Assembly (NCBI GenBank): GCA_039969355.1
Contig: JBDVOA010000031.1
Location: 62,001 to 126,000 of the forward strand
From: JL08 sp039969355
GTDB taxonomy: Bacteria > Pseudomonadota > Alphaproteobacteria > Rhodobacterales > Rhodobacteraceae
DNA length: 64,000 nt
Reading direction: 5' to 3'
The translations under genes and the position numbers were made by a program. Positions 35,654 through 44,629 of the stretch are shown here, piece by piece. The notes beneath the pieces are model-generated. The model was not told where the DNA came from and made no database searches. It worked only from the letters and a program-made list of their open reading frames with translations. Each line of letters starts with the position of its first letter. Positions within the stretch are counted from its first letter, which is position 1.

Positions 35654-36928
35654 ATGAGCACCATAATCGACATTCACGCCCGCGAAATTCTTGATAGCCG
35701 CGGCAATCCGACCGTCGAAGTCGATGTCGTGCTCGAAGATGGCACGATGGGTCGGGCGGCAGTGCCTTCAGGGGCGTCTACTGGCGCTTACGAGGCGGTC
35801 GAAAAACGCGATGATGACAAGAGCCGTTATCTAGGCAAAGGCGTGCTTAACGCCGTCGCGGCGGTGAATGGCGAGATTGCAGAGGAACTGGTTGGATTTG
35901 ACGCAACAGAGCAGGTTGGCATCGACGAGTTGATGATCGAACTGGATGGCACAGAAAACAAATCCCGGCTTGGGGCCAATGCCATTCTGGGCGTCAGTCT
36001 AGCGGTCGCCAAAGCTGCTGCCGATTTCTCGGCGCAACCGCTCTTCCGATATGTCGGTGGCACGTCTGCACGGACGCTACCGGTACCGATGATGAATATC
36101 ATCAATGGTGGAGAACATGCTGACAATCCGATCGACATTCAGGAATTCATGATCATGCCGGTCTCGGCTGAAAATATGCGTGACGCTGTGCGGATGGGTT
36201 CCGAAGTCTTCCATACCCTCAAGAAAGAACTCTCAGCAGCAGGACTCAGCACAGGCATTGGGGACGAAGGTGGCTTTGCCCCAGACATTAGCTCTACACG
36301 GGACGCGCTTGATTTCATTTTAAAATCTATTGAAAAAGCTGGATACAAACCGGGTGAGGATATGTTCCTTGCACTCGATTGCGCCGCCACAGAATACTTT
36401 AAGGATGGCATGTATGAGATGAAGGGCGAAGGGCAATCGCTGTCCTCGGAAGAAAATTCCTCGTATCTGACCGCCCTAGCCGGAGATTATCCGATCATCT
36501 CGATTGAAGACGGAATGTCAGAAGACGATTGGGATGGCTGGGAAATCCTGACAGATGCGCTTGGCGACAAGGTTCAGCTTGTTGGTGACGATCTGTTCGT
36601 GACCAACCCAGTCCGGCTTGCCGAAGGAATTGCGCGCGGTTGCGCCAACTCCATGTTGGTAAAAGTGAACCAAATTGGTACGTTGACCGAAACTCTTAAG
36701 GCTGTCGATATGGCACATCGGGCGCGCTATACCAACGTCATGTCGCACCGGTCCGGTGAAACAGAAGACGCCACGATTGCTGATCTGGCCGTCGCCACAA
36801 ATTGCGGGCAAATCAAAACCGGTTCACTTGCACGCTCCGATCGACTTGCAAAGTATAACCAACTCATCCGGATCGAAGAAGCCCTGGGCGAAACTGCAAT
36901 CTTTTCCGGGCGCAGCATCTTGCGTTGA
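35654..36928 (+). CDS. eno: enolase
   Basis: Enolase interconverts 2-phosphoglycerate and phosphoenolpyruvate and is also a degradosome component in some bacteria. The 424 residues contain the expected SRGNPTVEVDV, GANAILGVSLAVAKAAA, MNIINGGEHADNPIDIQEFM, GDEGGFAP, the Mg ligands in ISIEDGMSEDDW and VGDDLFVTNP, and the signature MLVKVNQIGTLTET with the catalytic Lys, then SHRSGETED. AAGGA lies 8 nt upstream of the ATG. Confidence 0.98.
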   Translation: MSTIIDIHAREILDSRGNPTVEVDVVLEDGTMGRAAVPSGASTGAYEAVEKRDDDKSRYLGKGVLNAVAAVNGEIAEELVGFDATEQVGIDELMIELDGTENKSRLGANAILGVSLAVAKAAADFSAQPLFRYVGGTSARTLPVPMMNIINGGEHADNPIDIQEFMIMPVSAENMRDAVRMGSEVFHTLKKELSAAGLSTGIGDEGGFAPDISSTRDALDFILKSIEKAGYKPGEDMFLALDCAATEYFKDGMYEMKGEGQSLSSEENSSYLTALAGDYPIISIEDGMSEDDWDGWEILTDALGDKVQLVGDDLFVTNPVRLAEGIARGCANSMLVKVNQIGTLTETLKAVDMAHRARYTNVMSHRSGETEDATIADLAVATNCGQIKTGSLARSDRLAKYNQLIRIEEALGETAIFSGRSILR

Positions 36929-36956
36929 TCGCGCAGGTCGTCCGGGCCCCTTTCAG

Positions 36957-37475
36957 ATGCCAACAATACGACTGACCATCCGCAACGCCAGTATACCTGC
37001 TGAGATGGATACAGTGCGAACGTTGTGTTGGGACTATCGGACCTATCTATGTGCAATTGGACCAGAGGAATGTGCGGCGATCGAAACGCTTTATCCGGAA
37101 CCTGACTACAGCGCGCTGATGGATCGTCTCGAACACGAACACGCGCCCGGAAAAGGCGCAATCCTTGTTGCAGAGATTGATGGTCGTATCGTCGGGTGCG
37201 GAATGATCCGTGAAATCGCGCCCCGCATCGGTGAAATCAAGCGGGTCTTTGTGTGTGATGCGGCGCGCGGAATGGACGCCGGGCACCAACTCTGCCTAGC
37301 TTTGTTAGAGTGCGCACGCACTTTGGGTCACGAATTGGTTCGACTCGACACGCTCAAAACGTTGAAGGCGGCCAAAAATCTCTATTGCAAACTTGGGTTC
37401 ATCCAGCGCGGCCCCTACGCGGATATCCCCGAGGTCGCCAGAGATATGGTTTGCTTTTACGAAATCGCGCTTTGA
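36957..37475 (+). CDS. GNAT family N-acetyltransferase
   Basis: A 172-residue GNAT protein with the central strand ILVAEIDGRIVGCGMIREI, an acetyl-CoA loop-like RVFVCDAARGMDAGHQLCLAL (the Q/RxxGxG/A motif is degenerate) and the C-terminal LDTLKTLKAAKNLYCKLGFIQ. The ATG at 36957 is 28 bp after eno; the frame stays open upstream inside eno but that part is not coding. Substrate unknown. Confidence 0.82.
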   Translation: MPTIRLTIRNASIPAEMDTVRTLCWDYRTYLCAIGPEECAAIETLYPEPDYSALMDRLEHEHAPGKGAILVAEIDGRIVGCGMIREIAPRIGEIKRVFVCDAARGMDAGHQLCLALLECARTLGHELVRLDTLKTLKAAKNLYCKLGFIQRGPYADIPEVARDMVCFYEIAL

Positions 37476-37536
37476 GTTCGTTACGGGATACTAACAAAAC
37501 ATTTGTCTTTTGACAGCAATTCAATGGAATGCTTGC

Positions 37537-37572
37537 GCCCCAATGGGGGCTGCACCTGATTTTTTGTGCCTC
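37537..37572. terminator. hairpin(s) with T-run between convergent genes
   Basis: GCCCC-AATG-GGGGC (37537-37550) is followed by GCAC...TTTTTT...GTGC. It sits in the gap between the convergent GNAT and uspA stops. It reads best as a terminator for the plus-strand GNAT gene. Confidence 0.4.
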
Positions 37573-38017
37573 AGACCACCGATAGGCACGCGCATTCAGC
37601 GTTGTGGTTAATGCTTTGCGTCGTACTTCCCAAGACGAGGGCACTGACAGTCCCCAAACCGCGACGGCCCGTTACGATCAAATCAGCACCACAGGTTTTT
37701 GCATATTCGACGATATTGTCAGCCGGGTCGCCCGCTCCAAGGTGCGCATTTGCAACAGCCTTCCCCAATTCCTCGACAATCTCAGATCCCGAGTTCAGGA
37801 TTTTTTCACCCGCCTGTTTCACCTCCGCGGCAGATGGCATCGTGGTCGCAGCGTGATATCCAGCAACGGCCCCCATGGCGAATGCAACGGTTGTCGGCTG
37901 AGGCGTATGTACCAGATGCAATTCAGACTCGTATTTCAGGGACAGATCGCAGGCGATTCGAAGCGCATTTTCGGATGTTTCGGAGCCATCGAGGCCAACC
38001 ACAATTTTTTTGAACAT
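37571..38017 (-). CDS. universal stress protein (UspA family)
   Basis: The 148-residue protein is a single Usp domain with the N-terminal KKIVVGLDGSETSENALRIA and the ATP-binding loop LIVTGRRGLGTVSALVLGSTTQ (G2xG9xG(S/T) type), so it is probably the ATP-binding class. Usp proteins help survival under starvation, oxygen limitation or other stress. A perfect FNR-type box lies 59 bp upstream, suggesting induction at low oxygen. Confidence 0.92.
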   Translation of the reverse strand: MFKKIVVGLDGSETSENALRIACDLSLKYESELHLVHTPQPTTVAFAMGAVAGYHAATTMPSAAEVKQAGEKILNSGSEIVEELGKAVANAHLGAGDPADNIVEYAKTCGADLIVTGRRGLGTVSALVLGSTTQSINHNAECACLSVV

Positions 38018-38365
38018 TTTACTTCTCCAATTGCCTGAGCATAGGAAAAACTACCAGCCCGCCGGGGCGAAAGCGTTGATCTGAATCAACTTTTGGCGTG
38101 TTCGGAATTGCCGTCCGGCGGGGTTCGCGTTGTTCGGGGCTGTCTGGGTTATTTGAAGGCCAGACAATGTGCACCGATGAAGTACCGACGCCCCAGCTTT
38201 TCCGGGAGTTGTAATTTTGGACAATTTGCAACAGCTTTTCGCAGCGTTGACTGACGGCGGCCGGCGTAAGCTTGCCTGCCGCATCCTTTGCACGCGGAGC
38301 CTGCGCATCAGATGGCGTTAGGCACACCACCATACACTAGGTCTCTGACGTCTCTGGGTAGCGGC
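38018..38365. other. 348-bp intergenic region upstream of the usp gene
   Basis: It contains the FNR-type box and the probable usp promoter. A 104-codon minus-strand frame (38019-38333) covers it but has no signal peptide, domain or Shine-Dalgarno that I can defend; with the regulatory box inside it I treat the region as non-coding. Confidence 0.55.
38076..38089 (-). promoter_or_regulatory. FNR/FnrL binding site upstream of the usp gene
   Basis: TTGATCTGAATCAA is a perfect TTGAT-N4-ATCAA palindrome, the consensus for FNR-type oxygen-responsive regulators (FnrL in Rhodobacterales). Its centre is 65 bp from the usp ATG. A possible -10 (TAGTTT, 38053-38048) would put it near position -41, the class II activation position. 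Confidence 0.75.
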
Positions 38366-38593
38366 TTAACAGCCAGCCGCTGCATTCCCTGCTAGGCCAC
38401 CGGCAACTGCGCCGCCGGCTGTGAGAATATCCTTCCCAGTGCCGCCACCGAATTGGTTGCCTATGACACCGCCGACGATAGCGCCCGTGGCCGTTGCGCC
38501 AATGCAACCTGCCTGCCGCTCCTGTTCAGGAGTCGACGCGCAGCCTTGCAACATTACTGCAGCACCAAATGCCGCCAAAATACCAGTTTTCAT
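38366..38593 (-). CDS. small glycine-zipper lipoprotein
   Basis: The 75-residue product has a lipoprotein signal peptide with lipobox LQGC (Cys 18), then a glycine-zipper stretch (ATATGAIVGGVIGNQFGGGTG and AGGAVAGGLAGNAA) similar to 17-kDa antigen/OsmB-like Gly-zipper 2TM domains. It is likely an outer-membrane-associated lipoprotein. Two more Cys (29 and 75) may form a disulfide. Function unknown. Confidence 0.82.
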   Translation of the reverse strand: MKTGILAAFGAAVMLQGCASTPEQERQAGCIGATATGAIVGGVIGNQFGGGTGKDILTAGGAVAGGLAGNAAAGC

Positions 38594-39281
38594 TACTCTA
38601 CCTCTTTTGGTTTAGCCGAGTTTATGTTTACTCGTCAGTATCGAGGTAGGTGGCCCCATTTCAGGTGTAAAGATGCTCAGCACCAGACTTCCGCCCGGTC
38701 GGCAGCAATCAGCCCAAGGCGCAATTGTGCCGGTGTACAAAATCAAGCGCAATTTCACCGTTGTTTATTGAATCCGGCGGCTCGCCCTCAGGGCATTGCG
38801 ATGAATGAAGTGCACCTCTTCGTCAGTCGGTTGTGGCACCAGCAACCGCTGCGAAAAGGCGGCGAAGACTTGGATGACGGAAACCAGTTTTGGAACGTTC
38901 AAAAATCGACGAAAATACCCTACAGGTGTACAAATTGGACGGCAGCAAACCCTCCAAGCCTTGGCGAAAATGTAAGGTTTTTGCAGACCGACGAAATTTG
39001 CCGACGGTTTGCGCCCTGTTTTAGGTCAAATCGTTCCTCACTCAATTGCAAAGAGCACGGCTGACCTCAAACCACGTCACTCGATCTTCGATTTCGGTAC
39101 ACATGGACGAACTCGGTGTTGTGCGAGGCTGTGAATAGCCCATTTTGGGATGGCGAATTCTCTCCACTGACCAGACACTACAAACTGTCACAAAATGTGC
39201 AGTCTGGACCGGTAACATGGTCACGCCGGATGTGATAAGAAAATTCCGCTGCTCTTATGTGTTCCAAGTTGGATGTCGATA
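38594..39281. other. 688-bp stretch without a recognisable gene
   Basis: Several short frames exist on both strands, but none has a recognisable domain or good ribosome-binding site. The 11-mer-like sequence GGTGTACAAA occurs twice (near 38734 and 38932). The stretch may hold decayed genes or a regulatory RNA; I see nothing I can name. Confidence 0.4.
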
Positions 39282-39356
39282 ATGATTGAATTGATTCTGC
39301 TGTTCTCTATTCTTTTTCTTGTTGCAATGGCCTGCCACGCCTTGCTGCGTGACTAG
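39282..39356 (+). CDS. possible 24-residue membrane peptide
   Basis: ATG at 39282 opens MIELILLFSILFLVAMACHA followed by LLRD and a TAG stop. The peptide is one continuous hydrophobic helix with an acidic start and charged end, the form of bacterial small membrane proteins. GGAT lies about 8 nt upstream. It sits in a gene-poor stretch, so chance cannot be excluded. Confidence 0.35.
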   Translation: MIELILLFSILFLVAMACHALLRD

Positions 39357-39614
39357 CAACACGCTCTTCGTTCGCACACCGACATCGAGAATCTTAACTC
39401 AGCGGCATGCCCCGATCGTGGTACATACGTCGTATTGGCCTGACCTGCACTGCCATTTAGGAATTTGAGGGCAAAGGGACATACACCACCGTTGCAGCAG
39501 GTGGGCGTCAGATGGACACTCAACGTTTAGCCGAATGTCTTTTCGTAGGATGTGCGGTTTCGATAAGTTAACAAACATCTGTGGTGCCCGGAAACCGGAC
39601 ACCAAGTATGATTT
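39357..39614. other. gene-free stretch downstream of the sulfatase pseudogene
   Basis: I see no gene, repeat or strong hairpin here. Short minus-strand frames lack ribosome-binding sites. Confidence 0.4.
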
Positions 39615-41183
39615 CTAATTGGGCGATTTCTCGACCACTGCTTTGAGGTTTGTGATGATCGCATCCACACTGAATGACCCCGGCTCCTGACGTGGCGGGT
39701 AATCAATAAACGTTTGAATGAAGCCGGTCGCTATGACTGCGGCCCCCTGAATGGCGTACATTCGACGCACTGCCCAGTCGGCCCATCCAATCGACTTATG
39801 TGGCGCGGATTCAAATGGATCGGCCCGAAGATTGATCACATCCGGCCAATCAAGTGGGGTATAAGGGTTTTTCCAGACGTCAAAACCATGAGCTTCTTGC
39901 TTAGAGAACATGACCTTGATGTCGCCGTGGCGCACGGCTGAAAGCTCGCCTACATCCGTGAAGTAGAAGAACTCCTGGCGCGGACCAACACCCTCGCCTC
40001 CCGAAGTGAAATAGTCGAGCATGTTATAGCCATCAAGATGCACCTTGTAATCCCGTCCCAATGCAGAGTGGCCCTCGAGAAGCTTCTCTTTGACATCCGG
40101 TTCACCGGCAGCGGCGAGGAAAGTTGGCAGCATGTTCTGATGGGACACGATACCGTTTATGACCTCACCCGCCGGTATTTTGCCGGGCCAGCGGATAGCG
40201 GTTGGGGCACGAAGGCCACCCTCCCACGTCGTAGCCTTTTCGCCATAGAAAGGTGAGTTGCCACCATCTGGCCAGGTGAACTTTTCAACGCCGTTGTCGG
40301 TCGAATACATCACAATGGTATTGTCGGCGATACCAAGCTCGTCGACGTGGTCCAGAAGTTGACCGACATGACCGTCATGTTCAACCATGCCATCTGCGTA
40401 GAGACCGATGCCTGTGACATTCTGGCTCCCAGGCTTCAGGTGTGTGAACACATGCATGCGCGATCCGGCAAACCACAGGAAGAACGGTTTTCCCTGCTCA
40501 TGGGCCCTAGTCATGAAATCAAGCGAAGCCGCGACGAATTCTTCATCAACGGTTTCCATGCGCTTTCTTGTCAGCGGGCCTGAATCCTCAATTTGACCGT
40601 CAGCCGACGCTTTTATCACGCCGCGCGACCGGATCTGTTCAGCCAATTCACCCGTAGGGTAGTCCGGCAACTCGGGTTCTTCCTCGATATTGAGATGATA
40701 GAGGTTGCCGAAGAATTCATCAAAGCCGTGGTTTGTCGGCAGGTGTTCGTCGCGGTCGCCAAGGTGGTTCTTGCCAAACTGCGCCGTCATGTAACCATGG
40801 TTTTTCAGAAGGCCGGCAATCGTTGGGTCCAGCTCTGAAATACCCTGTGTGGCCCCTGGCATGCCAACTTTGGTAAGACCAGTACGTGCCGGGCTTTGTC
40901 CCGTTATGAAAGAAGCGCCACCAGCAGTGCAGCTCTGGTCGGCATAGTAATCGGTGAACCAGATGCCTTCTTTTGCGACCCTGTCAATGTTGGGTGTCTT
41001 TTATCCCATCATCCCATTGTTGACAAAACTAGGGTTCCAAAACCCGATGTCATCGCCCCAGATGACAAGGATGTCGGGCTTTTCCTGCGCGACCGCAGAC
41101 GATGCGGTCAGAACTATAGCGCTGCATAATGCGGAAAGTATTGATTTCAAGGTTCTTTTTCCCTCTCGGTTAAAGTTATTCAT
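39615..41183 (-). pseudogene. arylsulfatase pseudogene (in-frame nonsense and lost active-site Arg)
   Basis: The intact gene would encode a ~522-residue periplasmic sulfatase: signal peptide (MNNFNREGKRTLKSILSALC onward, cleavage after SSAVA), then KPDILVIWGDDIGFWN with the metal Asp pair. The frame is interrupted at 41001-41003 by TAA where homologues read Tyr (MMG-stop-KTPNIDRVAKEG). Reading through, the same frame continues without a shift through WFTDYYADQSCTAGG and SPARTGLTKVGMPGA to the stop at 39615. The formylglycine motif should be C-x-A-x-R; here it is CTAGG, so the Cys (40929-40931) remains but the Arg codon (40917-40919) is Gly. Later motifs (MYSTDNGVEKFTW, GEKATTWEGGLRAPT) are intact. 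Two separate lesions argue for real loss of function rather than sequencing error. A short protein from the internal ATG at 40862 would lack the active site. Confidence 0.85.
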
Positions 41184-41312
41184 TCCATATCTGCTTTGAT
41201 AGGAAAACGGTGTTTTAACAGGATTCACCACACGCAAATTGCTAGTCAATTGCACCAAAGGGCAATACCAAAGAAGCAACCATGCTCTATAATCCAGGAA
41301 ATCCGAAACTAA

Positions 41313-43244
41313 ATGACTGAAAAGATGAAAAGTTGCCTAGCAAACACAGCCCTTGTTCTGCTCATGACTTCGCAATCAGCATTCGCCCAAACCGAGCTTT
41401 CGCCGGATGCCGAGGATATTCCGGAAAAGCCAAAGATATATTCTCCTTACGCCGAGCGGGCCGAACACATGCCCAGTTTTGCGGAAGGCGTGTATTGGGG
41501 CGACACGCATCTGCACACGCGACTGTCGTCCGACAGCGGCATGATTGGCAACTTGTTGGGGCCAGATGATGCCTATGCTTTTGCCAAGGGGGAACAAGTC
41601 ACCAGTTCGACGGGACAGCCAACAAAGCTAATCCGGCCACTCGATTTCCTCGTAGTGTCGGATCATGCCGAAGCTCTGGGCCTTGCTCCCTACATCGCCG
41701 AAGCCAACCCAGATCTGCTGGCAACCGAGAATGGCAAGCGTTGGTACGACATGGTGAATGCCGGCGAGGGCTATGAGGCTTTCCGCGAATGGGGCGCCAG
41801 CATGTTTGAAGGTGATCCGATCAAGAGCCGCAAAATGCAGATCAACGTCTGGGAACGTCAGATCGACGCGGCGGAGCGCCACAATGATCCGGGGAATTTT
41901 ACCGCCCTGATCGGATATGAGTGGACGTCGCTCAACACTGCGGAAACGCCATCGAATCTGCACCGCGTCGTGATCTTCAAGGATGACGGTGAAAAGGCCA
42001 AGAGAGTGGTGCCGTTTTCGGCCTACGACTCGAAAGACCCCGAAGGCCTCTGGGCGTGGATGCAAGCCTATGAGGACGAAACCGGCGGTTCAGTTTTGGC
42101 GATTCCGCATAACGGAAACTTGTCAAACGGCCTCATGTTCGCCACTGAGCGTCTGAACGGGGAGCCACTCACAAGAGAATATGCCGAAACACGCATGCGG
42201 TGGGAACCGATCTATGAAGTCACTCAGATCAAGGGCGACGGCGAGACCCACCCGGCGCTTTCCACCACCGACGAATTCGCCGACTATGGTACCTGGGACA
42301 AAGGCGACATCGCCGGAGTGAAACCCAAAACACCAGACATGCTTCCAAACGAATATGCGCGTTCCGCCCTGCAACTTGGATTGCAGCAGGAAGCGGCACT
42401 CGGCGTGAACCCGTTCAAATTCGGTATGATCGGATCGACGGATGCTCACACTTCCCTCGCATCGACCCGCGAAGAGAATTATTGGGGCAAATTTGCCGGT
42501 ACCGAACCGATGCCCGACCGCTGGGAGCACTACGTCATCAAAGCATTCTCCGGCGACGACAGTTTGTCGACATTTGCCTACGAAGAACTCGCCTCGGGCC
42601 TTGCAGGGGTCTGGGCGCGCGAAAACACGCGCGAGGCGTTGTTTGACGCGATGATGCGCAAGGAAACTTATGCCACCACTGGCACGCGTATTTCTGTGCG
42701 CTTCTTTGGCGGCTGGGACTATGGCGTGGACGATGTTTTCCGCCCTAATGCAGTCGAGATCGGTTACGAACGCGGCGTTCCCATGGGCGGTGATATGCTT
42801 GACCGAGGAGACGCCACAGCACCGACATTCATGGTTGGCGCACTAAAGGATCCGTGGTCAGGCAATCTTGATCGAATTCAGATCATCAAGGGTTGGGTTG
42901 ACGAAAATGGCGAACGTCAGGAACGGATCTACGATGTGGTCTGTGCCGATCGCTCGATCACAGACGATGGGCGCTGCGATGGGCCCATTGGAGACACGGT
43001 TGACGAAGTTAATGCTACTTACCTGAACAACATCGGGGATGCCGAAATGCGTGTCGTTTGGACCGACCCGGATTTCAATCCGGCTCAACGTGCGGTCTAT
43101 TATGCCCGCGTTCTAGAGATCCCCACCCCGACCTGGCAGGCATTCGATCAGGAGTATTTCCAGATGGAAATGTCGGGTGACATTCCGCTCAGCCATCAAG
43201 AGCGCGCCTACACCTCGCCGATTTGGTACACGCCCGAGGGGTAA
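41313..43244 (+). CDS. DUF3604 (PHP-like) secreted protein
   Basis: The 643-residue protein has a signal peptide (MKSCLANTALVLLMTSQSAF) and the DUF3604 pattern. The metal-binding motifs resemble a PHP hydrolase: GDTHLHTRLSSDSG (HxH), LVVSDHAEALG, IPHNGNLSNG and IGSTDAHTSLAS. The length and the C-terminal YYARVLEIPTPTWQAFDQ are typical. No substrate is established for the family; a periplasmic metal-dependent hydrolase is likely. It is divergent from the sulfatase pseudogene and the two often travel together, so a shared pathway on a sulfated or phosphorylated substrate is possible. Confidence 0.88.
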   Translation: MTEKMKSCLANTALVLLMTSQSAFAQTELSPDAEDIPEKPKIYSPYAERAEHMPSFAEGVYWGDTHLHTRLSSDSGMIGNLLGPDDAYAFAKGEQVTSSTGQPTKLIRPLDFLVVSDHAEALGLAPYIAEANPDLLATENGKRWYDMVNAGEGYEAFREWGASMFEGDPIKSRKMQINVWERQIDAAERHNDPGNFTALIGYEWTSLNTAETPSNLHRVVIFKDDGEKAKRVVPFSAYDSKDPEGLWAWMQAYEDETGGSVLAIPHNGNLSNGLMFATERLNGEPLTREYAETRMRWEPIYEVTQIKGDGETHPALSTTDEFADYGTWDKGDIAGVKPKTPDMLPNEYARSALQLGLQQEAALGVNPFKFGMIGSTDAHTSLASTREENYWGKFAGTEPMPDRWEHYVIKAFSGDDSLSTFAYEELASGLAGVWARENTREALFDAMMRKETYATTGTRISVRFFGGWDYGVDDVFRPNAVEIGYERGVPMGGDMLDRGDATAPTFMVGALKDPWSGNLDRIQIIKGWVDENGERQERIYDVVCADRSITDDGRCDGPIGDTVDEVNATYLNNIGDAEMRVVWTDPDFNPAQRAVYYARVLEIPTPTWQAFDQEYFQMEMSGDIPLSHQERAYTSPIWYTPEG

Positions 43245-43253
43245 ATTGAGTTA

Positions 43254-43286
43254 TCTCGCGGAGTTTTATTAAGGAGTTCCGCGAGA
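43254..43286 (+). terminator. hairpin downstream of the DUF3604 gene
   Basis: TCTCGCGGA (43254-43262) and TCCGCGAGA (43278-43286) form a perfect 9-bp stem with a 15-nt loop, 9 bp after the stop. Only AAATAAGT follows, not a T-run, so it may act as an RNA-stabilising hairpin instead of an intrinsic terminator. Confidence 0.5.
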
Positions 43287-43850
43287 AATAAGTAAGACAG
43301 CCTTGTTCGCAGCCAGAAAGTGGCATGGTGAAAGTTGAACGGCCGCTTTGCGGTGCGGTTTCAACGGGTGCTGCGCCGCAGGCTTCAAGTTCTCTGCTGG
43401 GGTAGGTTATTGCTAGGTCTTTCGAGCCCTCTCATTGAGCTGGCGTGCTACCGCGCTCGGATTGGTCTGCGGAAAACAGGGACATATTTTTGAAGCGACG
43501 CGCGTAGTCCGTCCAATCCACCCAGCCACAGGTTTTCCTGCAAACTGGTGGTTTTCAGGATCCGAGAACACGTCAGAGTAAACAAACTAAGACTACCTAT
43601 ATTGGGTGCTGTTTAGGTTCTAACCGGGTCAAATCGCCTGGAGCTTCTGACCATGAAACATCGACAGGACAATTGCAGTAAGCCCATCATCTATATGCAA
43701 TTTCTTCATTATCAATCGGTCACAATTGCATCTATAGGTCGGTTGCAGTGCCACTCATGTCGCAATTATCGCAGTCCACTTGCGGTCAAATGTCCAAAGA
43801 TAATTGTAAACAAGGGGGTTATCGCCCCACACACTCAAGGAAACGCGCGC
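43287..43850. other. 564-bp leader region before the corrinoid protein gene
   Basis: No gene is convincing. An open frame precedes the corrinoid gene in the same phase (from 43653) but its translation lacks family similarity. A small GGGG-GTTATCG-CCCC-like hairpin lies just before the Shine-Dalgarno. A long leader before a B12- and methionine-related gene could hold a riboswitch, but I could not match a cobalamin, SAM or SAH consensus. Confidence 0.4.
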
Positions 43851-44549
43851 ATGTCAGACGAAGACGAGATCATCCTGGCAGATTTGGACGACGAAGAGCT
43901 GGTCCAACAGATGTTTGACGACCTCTATGATGGTCTGAAAGAAGAGATCGAAGAAGGTGTTAATATCCTGCTGGAACGTAAGTGGGTGCCCTACGATGTG
44001 TTAACCAAAGCGCTGGTGGGTGGTATGACCATCGTCGGTGCGGATTTCCGTGACGGTATCCTGTTCGTGCCAGAGGTGCTTTTGGCCGCAAACGCGATGA
44101 AAGGTGGCATGGCAATTCTCAAGCCTCTGTTGGCGGAAACCGGCGCGCCGCGCGTCGGCAAGATGGTCATCGGCACGGTCAAAGGTGACATTCATGATAT
44201 CGGCAAGAACCTGGTCGGCATGATGATGGAAGGCGCGGGTTTTGAGGTGGTGGATCTGGGGATCAATAATCCGGTGGAAAACTATCTTGAAGCGCTCGAT
44301 AACGAAGGCCCCGACATTTTGGGAATGTCCGCCCTGCTCACCACAACGATGCCATACATGAAAGTCGTGATCGACACGCTTGTAGAACAAGGTCGTCGCG
44401 AGGACTACATTGTGTTGGTCGGCGGTGCGCCTTTGAACGAAGAATTCTCCAAGGCCATTGGCGCAGATGCCTATTGCCGGGATGCCGCTGTAGCGGTGGA
44501 AACCGCTAAAGACTGGATGTCACGCAAGCACAATTCAATGCAGGCCTGA
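43851..44549 (+). CDS. corrinoid (B12-binding) protein, MtbC/MetH-module type
   Basis: The 232-residue protein consists of an N-terminal helical cap domain (about 1-95) and a Rossmann-like B12-binding domain. The latter has the signature GDIHDIGKN (DxHxxG, His ligand to cobalt), then SALLTTTM and VLVGGAPLN. This is the stand-alone equivalent of the two central modules of cobalamin-dependent methionine synthase. It carries the methyl group between separate methyltransferases. AAGGA 8 nt before the ATG at 43851 sets the start. The next gene encodes DUF1638, a known companion, so a split methionine synthase or a methylamine/betaine/DMSP-type demethylation system is expected; partner methyltransferases are not in the window. 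Confidence 0.9.
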   Translation: MSDEDEIILADLDDEELVQQMFDDLYDGLKEEIEEGVNILLERKWVPYDVLTKALVGGMTIVGADFRDGILFVPEVLLAANAMKGGMAILKPLLAETGAPRVGKMVIGTVKGDIHDIGKNLVGMMMEGAGFEVVDLGINNPVENYLEALDNEGPDILGMSALLTTTMPYMKVVIDTLVEQGRREDYIVLVGGAPLNEEFSKAIGADAYCRDAAVAVETAKDWMSRKHNSMQA

Positions 44550-44629
44550 TAGACGGGCCCGTCCGTTTTGCATCAGCGGCCTGCCAAAGATTGCCTTTGG
44601 TGGGCCATTTGCATTCTGACTGGAAGACA

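Noticed and set aside
38019..38333. 104-codon minus-strand frame upstream of the usp gene
   Set aside because: It contains the FNR-type box and probable usp promoter, has no clear ribosome-binding site and shows no domain or signal peptide.
38453..39064. 203-codon plus-strand frame over the lipoprotein gene and following gap
   Set aside because: The first part is antisense to the glycine-zipper lipoprotein and the rest has no recognisable feature or good start.
43287..43850. Cobalamin, SAM or SAH riboswitch before the corrinoid gene
   Set aside because: No consensus box could be matched by eye, so it is listed only as an unexplained leader.
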